Shown here: piece by piece, positions 1 through 6,044 of the stretch | Layout of the letters: each line of letters begins with the position of its first letter | How positions within the stretch are numbered: position 1 is the stretch's first letter | NCBI RefSeq assembly: GCF_047275745.1 | Contig: NZ_JBKQWU010000112.1 | Span: forward strand, 1-6,145 | Source of the DNA: Amaricoccus sp047275745 | GTDB taxonomy: Bacteria; Pseudomonadota; Alphaproteobacteria; Rhodobacterales; Rhodobacteraceae | Length of the DNA: 6,145 nucleotides | Direction of reading: 5' to 3' | Program-made: the position numbers and the translations under genes | Notes under the pieces: generated by a model | Databases searched by the model: none | What the model was told of the DNA's origin: nothing | The model's input: only the letters and a program-made list of their open reading frames with translations

Positions 1-71
1 AGCTGAAGCGGCTCTTGGCGGACGCGATGCTCGACAACACCGTTCTGAAGGATCTTCTGGGAAAGCGCTGA
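1..71 (+). CDS. IS3-family transposase OrfA, C-terminal end (partial)
   Basis: Only the last codons are present, in frame from base 3 to the TGA at 69-71. They read LKRLLADAMLDNTVLKDLLGKR, in two runs: LKRLLADAMLDN then TVLKDLLGKR. This is the leucine-rich end typical of IS407-group OrfA, where a leucine zipper follows an N-terminal helix-turn-helix that binds the terminal repeats. In this family OrfA is made alone as a regulator, or is fused to OrfB by a -1 ribosomal frameshift to give the active OrfAB transposase. The end of OrfA lies in the frame +1 to OrfB and abuts it, as expected for that arrangement. The start is outside the window. Confidence 0.8.
   Translation, partial: LKRLLADAMLDNTVLKDLLGKR
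60..71 (+). other. Candidate -1 programmed frameshift window joining OrfA to OrfB
   Basis: The last OrfA codons are GGA AAG CGC TGA. A slip of one base backward on A-AAG (62-65) re-pairs lysine tRNA on AAA and enters the OrfB frame immediately before the OrfA stop. A-AAG type slip sites are known in the IS3 family. No downstream pseudoknot was worked out. The site is inferred from frame geometry rather than from a strong heptamer. Confidence 0.45.
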
Positions 72-1065
72 CGACGCCGAAAGAGCGACGGGCGGCGGCG
101 CTGAAGGCGATGCGGAACCATGACATCTCGCAACGCCATGCCTGCCGCATCGTCGGCGTCGATCCCAAAACCGTCCGGCGCGTCCGTCCGCCGGACAACA
201 CGGATGTTCGTGAGGCGATGAGGGAGATCGCCGGAAAGCGGCGTCGGTTCGGTTATCGCCGGATCGGCATCCTGCTGGAGCGCGAGGGACACGTGATGAA
301 CCATAAGAAGCTCTACCGGCTCTATCGTGAGGAGGGCCTGGCGGTGAAGCGGCGAAGGGGCCGCAAGCGCGCGCGGGGCTCCCGGGCGCCGATGCCGACC
401 GCCCTGCGCCCGAATGAGAGATGGTCGCTGGACTTTCTCTCGGACACGTTCGGCGCGTCGCGCCGGTTCCGCATTCTCGCGGTCAACGACGACTGCTGCC
501 GGGAAAGTCTCGGCCTCGTCGCCGACACCAGCANCTCTCGGACACGTTCGGCGCGTCGCGCCGGTTCCGCATTCTCGCGGTCAACGACGACTGCTGCCGG
601 GAAAGTCTCGGCCTCGTCGCCGACACCAGCATCTCCGGCGCCCGCGTCGCGCGGGAGTTGGACGCTCTTGTCCGCGTTTACGGCAAGCCGAAAAGCATCG
701 TCAGCGACAACGGGACCGAGTTCACCAGCCGGGCCATCCTCAAATGGGCCGACAAGAACGGCGTCGATTGGCATTACATCGATCCAGGCAAGCCCCAGCA
801 GAACGCCTTCATCGAGTCGTTCAACGGCAGCCTCCGGGACGAGTTGTTGAACGAGGAGTTGTTCGACGGCCTGGATGACGCGCGGCGCAAGCTGGCGATC
901 TGGCGCTACGACTACAACAACGTCAGGCCGCATTCGGCGCTGAACAACCAGACTCCGGCAACCGCGCGCCGGACGCTTGAGCTGGCTGAAGGCTCCGCGC
1001 CCGGCGCGCTTGCGAAATCCGGCGAAGACCAATACCGAAATCCAACCTGCGGACTCGCGTTATGA
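71..1065 (+). CDS. IS3-family transposase OrfB (IS407 group), split by an assembly N
   Basis: This is a DDE transposase that cuts and joins element ends during copy-out transposition. The N-terminal half runs in frame 2 up to the N at 534 and the C-terminal half in frame 1. Deleting one 97-base repeat copy plus the N joins them into one protein of 285 residues counted from the ATG at 110. On that numbering, the HTH_21-like segment with RRFGYRRIGILL lies around 45-56 and the rve core follows. The acidic triad is D108 (WSLDF), D167 (SDNGTEF) and E203 (FIESFNGSLRDE), with 35 residues between D167 and E203: the classic DD35E spacing. The reading frame is open back to base 71 (TTPKERRAAALKA), which matches the usual beginning of IS407-group OrfB, so translation is probably by frameshift from OrfA rather than from the ATG at 110. 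The TGA stop is at 1063-1065, 26 bases from the element end. The apparent frameshift is very likely an assembly artefact. Confidence 0.88.
437..631. repeat. 97-bp perfect direct repeat separated by one N (contig-join artefact)
   Basis: Bases 437-533 and 535-631 are identical, both beginning CTCTCGGACACG and ending GACACCAGCA, with only the N at 534 between them. The match stops at the N on both sides. Keeping both copies breaks the transposase frame, and removing 98 bases restores it. This is what results when two contigs with overlapping ends are concatenated with a single N instead of being merged. A true tandem duplication is much less likely. Confidence 0.9.
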
Positions 1066-1070
1066 GCGAG

Positions 1071-1091
1071 GGACCACCGGGGGGCAGGTCA
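1071..1091 (+). repeat. Right terminal inverted repeat of the IS3-family element
   Basis: The segment from GGACCACC to GGGGGGCAGGTCA ends at the TCA expected for an IS3 terminus. Its inward reading starts TGACCTGCCCCCCGG, typical of IS407-group ends. The left partner is outside the window, so pairing cannot be shown; the inner boundary is approximate. Confidence 0.6.
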
Positions 1092-1155
1092 CCCCCGATC
1101 GGCGCGGAAAAGGGACCCCTGTGGCGATAAGGTGAGCAGGCCCGTGGCGGCGTAG
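1092..1155. other. Possible remnant of an IS21-type element end
   Basis: Directly after the IS3 end comes ATCGGCGCGGAAAAGGGACC followed by CCTGTGG. The core (ATCGGCG, a few bases, AAAAGGGACCCC) resembles, from memory, the subterminal repeats seen at the ends of many IS21-family elements. No istA or istB coding sequence is present, and the pattern occurs only once here. The bases have no open link to the dehydrogenase remnant downstream, because a stop lies in that frame at 1153-1155. This is a tentative assignment. Confidence 0.3.
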
Positions 1156-1395
1156 CTTTTCAGCTGGCGCAGCCGACGCGGGCGTGCGTTTCGCGGGCAT
1201 TCAGGTTCGGGTTTTAATCCCTTCGCCGGCGGGAAGCCGGCCGGGGCCCCCCGCGACGTGCTGACCGGCTTTCTCGGCGCGGACGACGCCGCGCATGGCC
1301 GGCCGGTCGGCGTCGCGATCGACCGGACCGGCGCCCTGCTCGTCGCCGACGACGTCGGCGGCCGTGTCTGGCGGGTTACGCGAAAGCGTCGGTGA
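1156..1395 (+). pseudogene. C-terminal remnant of an L-sorbosone/PQQ-type sugar dehydrogenase
   Basis: The frame ending at the TGA at 1393-1395 reads NPFAGGKPAGAPRDVL, TGFLGADDAAHGRPVGVAID, then RTGALLVADDVGGRVWRVT. This is the characteristic last blade of membrane-anchored or periplasmic sorbosone/glucose-type dehydrogenases with a six-bladed beta-propeller (pattern DxLTGFL...GRPVGVAxDxxGALLVADDxGxxVWRVT). Intact members are several hundred residues long; only about 80 codons remain. There is no start codon or ribosome site, and an in-frame stop lies at 1153-1155. The first residues (about 1156-1212) match the family poorly, so the recognisable homology begins near 1213. The upstream part is replaced by mobile-element DNA. 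It cannot fold into a propeller and is almost certainly non-functional. Confidence 0.72.
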
Positions 1396-1577
1396 ACGCG
1401 CCGCGACAGCTCCGGCAAGGGAAGACGGCGCCGGCGTGAGTCCCCGATCCACGACTGGCACTCATGGCGTGCCTCGCGGCGCGGCGATTTCCGCTGAAGC
1501 CAAGACCCCACGATGCCGCCGGCGCCGAACCAGCGCACCTCGACCGAGATCGGTATGCCATCCTCCTTAACCGGGCC
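1396..1577. other. Intergenic stretch between dehydrogenase remnant and katE 3' end
   Basis: No gene is supported here on either strand. On the minus strand, just after the katE stop, there is a strong Shine-Dalgarno-like TAAGGAGGA (1561-1569) directly abutting an ATG (1558-1560). The spacing is too short for normal initiation, and the frame it opens (about 61 codons, rich in R, S and A) has no recognisable family. No hairpin with a T-run that would serve as a katE terminator was seen. The segment may hold decayed coding sequence. Confidence 0.35.
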
Positions 1578-3626
1578 TCACGCCTGCTCCCGGTCCCACA
1601 CCCGCTCATGCGCGCGCAGGACCGCGGCCTCCGGCTCCTTCGCGGCCTCGAAGACGAAGGCGTCCTTCTCGACGCCGGCGGCGTCGAGCAGCCCTCCCGC
1701 CTCCTTCGTCGCCACGATCGCCTTGAGATGCGCGAAGGCGTCGGCGACGAAATCCCGCGCCGCCGGCACGCGGTCGAGCGACGCGTCGGCGGCCAGGATC
1801 GCCACGGCGTCGAAGAGCACCGAAGGCATGCCCTCGAGCTGGCCGTCGACCTCGATCCGCTCGCCCGAGGCGAGCAACACGCCGCCGCGCCTCGGCGCGA
1901 CGAGCTTCACGGTGACACCCGCCTTCTTCGCCGCCGCCCGGAGCTTCTTCAGCGCCTCGCCATCCGCGCCGTCGGTCAGCAGGACGCCGACCGTCCGGCC
2001 CTTCGGCTCCTGCGTCGCGGTCAGATGCATCGAGAGCGCGTCGGAGGCCGGCATGTCGATCGGCGCCTTCGCGGGCTCGAGCGCCTCGGGCAGGTCGACG
2101 CCGACCCCGTCGGCGATCGCCTTCGCCATGTCCTCGTCGACGTTGCGCAGGCTCGCGAGCGCGCGTAGCCGGACATGCGGCAGGTCGACCTTCGAGAGTT
2201 CGAAGGTGATCGCCTTGACGATATGCGCCTGCTCGGGCGCGGTCTGGCTGCGGTAGAACAGGCGCGCCTGGCTGTAGTGGTCGGCGAAGGTCTCGCTTCG
2301 CGCGCGGAGCTTGCCCTCGGTCGGGACGGGATGGGTGCGGAACGCGTGCTCCGCCGGACGCGGCCCGGGATCCTCGCCCGCCTCGGCCAGGCTGTTCGGC
2401 TCGTAGTTGGCGCGGCCGGTCGGGACATGGGTCTGCATCAGTCCGTCGCGCTGGAAGTTCTGCATCGGGCATTTGGGCGCGTTGACCGGGATCTGGTGGA
2501 AATTGGTCGTGCCGAGCCGCGACTTCTGCGTGTCGAGATAGCTGAAGAGCCGCCCCTGCAGCAGCGGATCCTCGGAGAAATCGATCCCCGGGATCACGTT
2601 CGAGGGCAGGAAGGCGACCTGCTCGGTCTCGGCGAAGAAATTGTCGACCCAGCGGTCGAGCACCAGTCGCCCGACGACGCGGAGCGGCACGTCCTCCTCC
2701 GGGATGATCTTGGTCGCGTCGAGCACGTCATAGGGCTGCGACGCGGCGAAATCCTCGTCGAAGACCTGCAGCCCGAGCTCCCATTCCGGGAAGTCGCCCG
2801 CCGTGATCGCCTCCCAGAGATCGCGGCGGTGATAGTCGGGATCGGCGCCGGAGATCTTCACGGCCTCGTCCCAGGTGGTGGACTGGCAGCGCAGCTTCGC
2901 GCGCCAGTGGAACTTGACGAAGACCGCCTTCCCCTTCGCGTTCACGAGCCGGAAGGTGTGGACGCCGAACCCGTCCATCATCCGGAGGCTGCGCGGGATC
3001 GCGCGGTCCGACATCGCCCACAGGATCATGTGGGTCGACTCCGGCATCAGCGAGACGAAATCCCAGAAGGTGTCATGCGCGCTCGCCGCCTGCGGGAAGC
3101 CCCGGTCGGCCTCCGGCTTCACCGAATGGACGAGGTCGGGGAACTTCATCGCATCCTGGATGAAGAAGACGGGGATGTTGTTGCCGACGAGATCCCAGTT
3201 GCCGTCCTCGGTGTAGAACTTCACCGCGAAACCGCGCACGTCGCGCGGCGTGTCCTTCGAGCCCTTGCTGCCCGCGACGGTCGAGAACCGGACGAAGACC
3301 GGCACCTTGCCGCCCTTCTTCTGGAACGGCTGCGCCATGGTGAGATCCGGGATCGGGTCCGTGCATTCGAAGTAACCGTGCGCGCCGGTGCCGCGGGCAT
3401 GGACGATGCGCTCCGGGATGCGCTCGTGGTCGAAGTGGAAGATCTTCTCGCGCAGCACGAAATCCTCGAGCAGCGTCGGCCCGCGCGCCCCGGCCTTGAG
3501 GCTGTTCTGGTTGTCGGAGATCGGCACGCCATGGTTGGTCGTGAGCGGCGCGCCGCCCCGCTGCTGGGTCTCCCCGCCTTCGCCGCGTTCCGTGATGATC
3601 GTCTGGTCGTTCTCCGCTCGGGGCAT
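1578..3626 (-). CDS. katE: Catalase HPII-type, large subunit (KatE)
   Basis: This is a haem catalase that converts hydrogen peroxide to water and oxygen in the cytoplasm. The protein has 682 residues, within the large-subunit (clade 2) class, and lacks about 52 N-terminal residues relative to E. coli HPII (753). The catalase core covers roughly 28-500. Its distal haem residues are H76 (RIVHARG) and N149 (LVGNNIP), and the proximal ligand is Y363 in GRLFSYLDTQ, with R359 nearby. All sit at a constant offset of 52 from H128, N201, R411 and Y415 of HPII. A flavodoxin-like, DJ-1/class I GATase-related C-terminal domain follows at about 543-665 (GRTVGVLLTDGADGEALKKL). The HPII residue H392, which cross-links to the haem-ligand tyrosine, is L340 here. 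The ATG at 3626 has an AGGAG (3634-3638) seven bases upstream, which supports this start. The gene is divergent from the SDR and has a GGAAC motif at a plausible -35 distance. Nothing suggests it is inactive. Confidence 0.97.
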   Translation of the reverse strand: MPRAENDQTIITERGEGGETQQRGGAPLTTNHGVPISDNQNSLKAGARGPTLLEDFVLREKIFHFDHERIPERIVHARGTGAHGYFECTDPIPDLTMAQPFQKKGGKVPVFVRFSTVAGSKGSKDTPRDVRGFAVKFYTEDGNWDLVGNNIPVFFIQDAMKFPDLVHSVKPEADRGFPQAASAHDTFWDFVSLMPESTHMILWAMSDRAIPRSLRMMDGFGVHTFRLVNAKGKAVFVKFHWRAKLRCQSTTWDEAVKISGADPDYHRRDLWEAITAGDFPEWELGLQVFDEDFAASQPYDVLDATKIIPEEDVPLRVVGRLVLDRWVDNFFAETEQVAFLPSNVIPGIDFSEDPLLQGRLFSYLDTQKSRLGTTNFHQIPVNAPKCPMQNFQRDGLMQTHVPTGRANYEPNSLAEAGEDPGPRPAEHAFRTHPVPTEGKLRARSETFADHYSQARLFYRSQTAPEQAHIVKAITFELSKVDLPHVRLRALASLRNVDEDMAKAIADGVGVDLPEALEPAKAPIDMPASDALSMHLTATQEPKGRTVGVLLTDGADGEALKKLRAAAKKAGVTVKLVAPRRGGVLLASGERIEVDGQLEGMPSVLFDAVAILAADASLDRVPAARDFVADAFAHLKAIVATKEAGGLLDAAGVEKDAFVFEAAKEPEAAVLRAHERVWDREQA

Positions 3627-3658
3627 GGCGCGTCTCCTGGCTTTGTCCTCACGGGTTC

Positions 3659-3683
3659 AATCCGTCGTCGCGCGCCCGGTTCC
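3659..3683 (-). promoter_or_regulatory. Candidate EcfG-type promoter for katE (weak -10)
   Basis: On the minus strand GGAAC (3683-3679) is followed by 16 bases and then GATT (3662-3659). The alphaproteobacterial general-stress sigma factor EcfG recognises GGAAC-N16/17-cGTT, so the -35 is perfect but the -10 keeps only the TT. The transcription start would fall near 3650, leaving a short leader containing the AGGAG at 3634-3638. The call rests on motif and position only. Confidence 0.4.
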
Positions 3684-3709
3684 GCCGGGCTCGCGAGGGT
3701 CATCCGCCC

Positions 3710-3734
3710 GGAACGTCGGGCCAGCTCGCAGGTT
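3710..3734 (+). promoter_or_regulatory. Candidate EcfG-type general stress promoter for the SDR gene
   Basis: GGAAC (3710-3714), a 16-base spacer and GGTT (3731-3734) match the EcfG consensus GGAAC-N16/17-cGTT except for the least conserved C. Transcription would start near 3741, about 30 bases before the SDR start codon at 3773. Such promoters drive general-stress genes, including catalases and YghA-like dehydrogenases, in alphaproteobacteria. The call is by inspection; a chance match in GC-rich DNA is possible but the position is apt. Confidence 0.6.
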
Positions 3735-3772
3735 CACTTCCCGACACCCTCAAGCCGACATGGAGACGACAC

Positions 3773-4703
3773 TTGGCACAGGACCCGACGACGGCCTACG
3801 ACAGGCCTCCCCAGCCTCCGCAACAGCAGGACATCCCGGGTGAGACGAAGAAGATGTCGCCGTCGCCCGACCACGGCGAGACGAGCTACGTCGGGCACGG
3901 CCGCCTGACCGGCCGCGCCGCGATCATCACGGGTGGCGATTCCGGGATCGGCCGCGCCGTCGCCATCGCCTTCGCCCGGGAGGGCGCCGACGTGGTCATC
4001 TCCTACGCCAGTGAGGAGGAGGATGCCCGGGAGACNGGAGGGCGCCGACGTGGTCATCTCCTACGCCAGTGAGGAGGAGGATGCCCGGGAGACCGCGCGA
4101 TGGGTCGAGGACGCCGGGCGCGCCGCCATCCTGATCCCGGGCGACATCGGCGAGGAAGAGCATTGCCGCGTCATCATCGAGGAGGCGGTCCGCGTCTTCG
4201 GTCGGATCGACATCCTGGTCAACAACGCCGCCCATCAGGCGTCGATCGAGGAAATCGAGGACATAAGCTCGGAGGAATGGCACCGAACGACGCGGACGAA
4301 CCTTGATGCGATGTTCTACCTCTGCAAGACGGCCGTCCCTTTGATGAAGCCAGGCGCCGCCATCATCAACACCTCTTCGATCCAGTCCAAATCACCCTCG
4401 CCCGAGCTTCTCGCCTATGCCACGACCAAGGGTGCCATCTCCAACTTCACCGCCGGTCTGGCCGAAATGCTGGCGAAGCGCGGGATCCGGGTGAACGCCG
4501 TCGCTCCGGGGCCGATCTGGACGCCGCTCATCCCGGCGACGCTGCCGGAGGAGAAGGTCGAGGAGTTCGGCGCCAACACACCGCTCGGGCGCGTCGGCCA
4601 GCCGGCCGAGCTCGCCCCCACCTTCGTTCTGCTTGCCTCCGACGAGGCGAGTTACATCACCGGCGCCGTCGTGCCCGTCACCGGAGGTCGGCCGATGCTT
4701 TAG
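3773..4703 (+). CDS. Short-chain dehydrogenase/reductase, YghA-like, split by an assembly N
   Basis: This is a classical SDR with a Rossmann fold, related to the E. coli aldehyde reductase YghA and Bacillus general-stress SDRs; it probably reduces an aldehyde or ketone with NAD(P)H, substrate unknown. Removing one 57-base repeat copy plus the N at 4036 gives an intact 290-residue protein. Motifs on that numbering are: cofactor loop TGGDSGIG (53-60), NNAA (131-134), active-site N157, S183 and YATTK with Y196 and K200, then PGPIWTPL (227-234). The N-terminal tail (PPQPPQQQ...PDHGETSYVGHGRL) is characteristic of the YghA group and supports the TTG at 3773. GGAG (3762-3765) lies seven bases before it, and no in-frame ATG occurs before M28 (3854). 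A GGAAC-type promoter precedes the gene, and katE is divergent. The apparent frameshift is most likely an artefact of assembly. Cofactor preference cannot be read reliably. Confidence 0.9.
3979..4093. repeat. 57-bp perfect direct repeat separated by one N (contig-join artefact)
   Basis: Bases 3979-4035 and 4037-4093 are identical, beginning GGAGGGCGCCGACG and ending GCCCGGGAGAC, with the N at 4036 between them. Both copies encode the same SDR residues (EGADVVISYASEEEDARE), and the gene reads through only if one copy and the N are removed. The geometry is the same as at 437-631, though the overlap length differs, so this is another unmerged contig overlap. Confidence 0.9.
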
Positions 4704-4842
4704 CCTATGTTATGGCGAGACCTACGCGCACGGGTGATGGTGGCAGCCCAGACGCGCGGCAAGCCGCTTCGATCGGCCCCTCCAAGGCGCGCTCGACGTC
4801 CGCTCAACGACCTCACCAGCCCCAAGGGAGGCGAAACGACGC

Positions 4843-5091
4843 ATGCCAGCCCCTTCGCGCGCGTTCCTCGCCGTCCTGGCCCTTACGGCCTCTGGCGTTT
4901 CCGCCCCGGCGTTTACCAGTTCTACCGTCGCCGAGATGGCTGCGGTGAAGGCGTGCTCGATGGCGCGGGGCAGTGGCGACTATTTCGTGTTGGAGGGATG
5001 GGTCTTCACGTCCGAGGAGCTCCGTCGACTTTGGATCACCACGCCCGGCGAGCCATCCGCGCTTCTTCTCGCCGCGCCACCGGAAGACTAA
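4843..5091 (+). CDS. Small putative exported protein, unknown function
   Basis: I do not recognise the family of this 82-residue protein. It starts with a likely signal peptide: R6 in a short n-region, a hydrophobic stretch FLAVLALTASGV (8-19), then small residues with a possible signal peptidase I site near VSA (19-21). The mature part would be about 60 residues with a single cysteine (C38), an aromatic DYFVLEGWVF segment (46-55) and an acidic C-terminus (PPED). Third codon positions are mostly G or C, as in neighbouring genes, which supports real coding. A purine-rich GGGAGG (4826-4831) lies 11 bases before the ATG, somewhat far. It follows the SDR by 139 bases and precedes the transglutaminase-like gene by 76 bases on the same strand, so co-transcription is possible. 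Overlapping longer frames in this stretch were judged shadows. Confidence 0.5.
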   Translation: MPAPSRAFLAVLALTASGVSAPAFTSSTVAEMAAVKACSMARGSGDYFVLEGWVFTSEELRRLWITTPGEPSALLLAAPPED

Positions 5092-5167
5092 GCGTCGGCG
5101 ATATATCTGGGACTTACGTGCGCGCCGCTTTTTTCGGCAAGCTGTTCTCAACAGGAAAGGACTCTCC

Positions 5168-5956
5168 TTGCAGCTCACCATCGAGGCAGATCTCGACTAC
5201 GCCCTTCCTGCTTCGGCCACGGTCCCGTTGCAGCTCGAAGCCGCCAACACGCCGGACCAGAGAGTGCTGGAGAGCTCGCTGGAAATCCCTGATCTGCCGG
5301 CGCCGCATTGGGTGCCAGCCTGCGGTGGGGTCGGACGGCGCGCATGGGTTGAAGCGGTCGATACGCTGAAATGCCGCTATCGAGCGACGGTGGAGCTTCA
5401 TCGGCCAACCTCCGACATGAGGAAAGCCCCCTTCGTTCCGTTCGCCCAATTGCCAGCCGACGCGATCGCCTACCTGATGGCATCGCGCTACTGTCAGTCT
5501 GATATGTTCGAGCAGTTCGTGACATCGGAGTTCGGGCACTATGCTGGTGGAGAGAAGATCGCGGCGATACGAGATTGGATTGAGTTGAGCTTCAGTTACG
5601 TCAGGGGCTCAAGCGACGAGACTACGACCGCGATCGACACATTTGTTACGCGGCAGGGCGTATGCCGAGATTATGCCCACGTCCTGATCTCGCTGGCCCG
5701 CGCCGCCCACATTCCCGCGCGTGCGGTCGCAGTCTACGCGCCGGATGTGAGCCCGCCGGACTTCCACGCAGTCGCCGAGGTCTACGTGGGAGACGCTTGG
5801 CATCTCGTCGATGCGACCGGAATGCGTCAGCCGGACACCCTCGCAAAAATTGTCGTTGGCCACGACGCGGCCGATATCGACTTTATGACGACCTATGGCC
5901 CCGCTGGACAGAAATCCTCGTTGAACGAACAAAGCGTCCGCGTGGCGCGGCGATGA
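5168..5956 (+). CDS. Transglutaminase-like cysteine protease-fold protein
   Basis: This 262-residue protein has an N-terminal beta-rich domain (about 1-80) of the type found in bacterial transglutaminase-like proteins, then a transglutaminase core. The catalytic triad is visible: C166 in RQGVCRDYAH, H200 in PDFHAVAEVY and D215 in WHLVDATGM. The motif YLMASRYC (102-109) is also typical of this alphaproteobacterial group. Family members are thought to be peptidases or amidases rather than true cross-linking enzymes; the substrate is unknown. No signal peptide or membrane segment is seen, so it is probably cytoplasmic. I chose the TTG at 5168 because AGGAAAGGA (5153-5161) is six bases upstream and family similarity begins exactly there (LTIEADLDYALP). 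The frame is open further upstream to an ATG at 4973, but that extension is basic, serine-rich, unlike the family, and overlaps the small exported protein. A/T-ending codons are more frequent than in katE, hinting at a different history. Confidence 0.85.
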   Translation: MQLTIEADLDYALPASATVPLQLEAANTPDQRVLESSLEIPDLPAPHWVPACGGVGRRAWVEAVDTLKCRYRATVELHRPTSDMRKAPFVPFAQLPADAIAYLMASRYCQSDMFEQFVTSEFGHYAGGEKIAAIRDWIELSFSYVRGSSDETTTAIDTFVTRQGVCRDYAHVLISLARAAHIPARAVAVYAPDVSPPDFHAVAEVYVGDAWHLVDATGMRQPDTLAKIVVGHDAADIDFMTTYGPAGQKSSLNEQSVRVARR

Positions 5957-6044
5957 TCCTCGCAGGATTTGCCTCGGAAGCAGAACGGCCCCCCGGGATG
6001 CGGATTCCGCTTTAGACCCTGCTGAAACAGCGATCGTGTCCCGC

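Larger units (their letters stand above)
1..1091 (+). mobile_element. IS3-family insertion sequence (IS407 group), left part outside window
   Basis: This is the right-hand portion of an IS3-family element. Seen directly: the end of a small OrfA, then a second frame (OrfB) offset by -1 that encodes a DD35E integrase-fold transposase, then a right terminus finishing in CCGGGGGGCAGGTCA at 1091. Read inward that end starts TGACCTGCCCCC, which fits the TGA...TCA termini and C-rich inverted repeats of the IS407 group. The left end lies before base 1, so neither the full length nor a target-site duplication can be checked. A single N at 534 lies between two identical 97-base copies inside OrfB, so the element looks broken here but is probably intact in the genome. 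Confidence 0.88.

Noticed and set aside
437..631. Genuine tandem duplication or programmed rearrangement inside the transposase
   Set aside because: The N sits exactly between the perfect copies, and a second identical arrangement occurs at 4036; unmerged contig overlap explains both.
1089..1538. A 149-codon minus-strand frame downstream of katE
   Set aside because: It runs antisense through the recognisable dehydrogenase remnant and into the IS end, and its sequence is low-complexity R/S/P-rich.
2175..3908. A 577-codon open frame on the plus strand opposite katE
   Set aside because: It is the antisense shadow of a GC-rich gene; katE has complete active-site motifs and a ribosome site, while this frame is an unrecognisable R/E/L/V-rich sequence running past the divergent promoter region.
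5128..5146. GCCGCTTTTTTCGGC (5128-5142) as a rho-independent terminator before the transglutaminase-like gene
   Set aside because: The T-run lies in the loop, not after the stem, and the stem is only four base pairs.
4707..5369. A 220-codon plus-strand frame overlapping the small exported protein and the transglutaminase-like gene
   Set aside because: It is arginine- and serine-rich, has no family resemblance, and covers the start of a well-supported gene in another frame.
6000..6014. GCGGATTCCGC followed by TTT as a terminator after the transglutaminase-like gene
   Set aside because: The arms leave a loop of one base and the T-run is only three bases, so it is not a usable hairpin.
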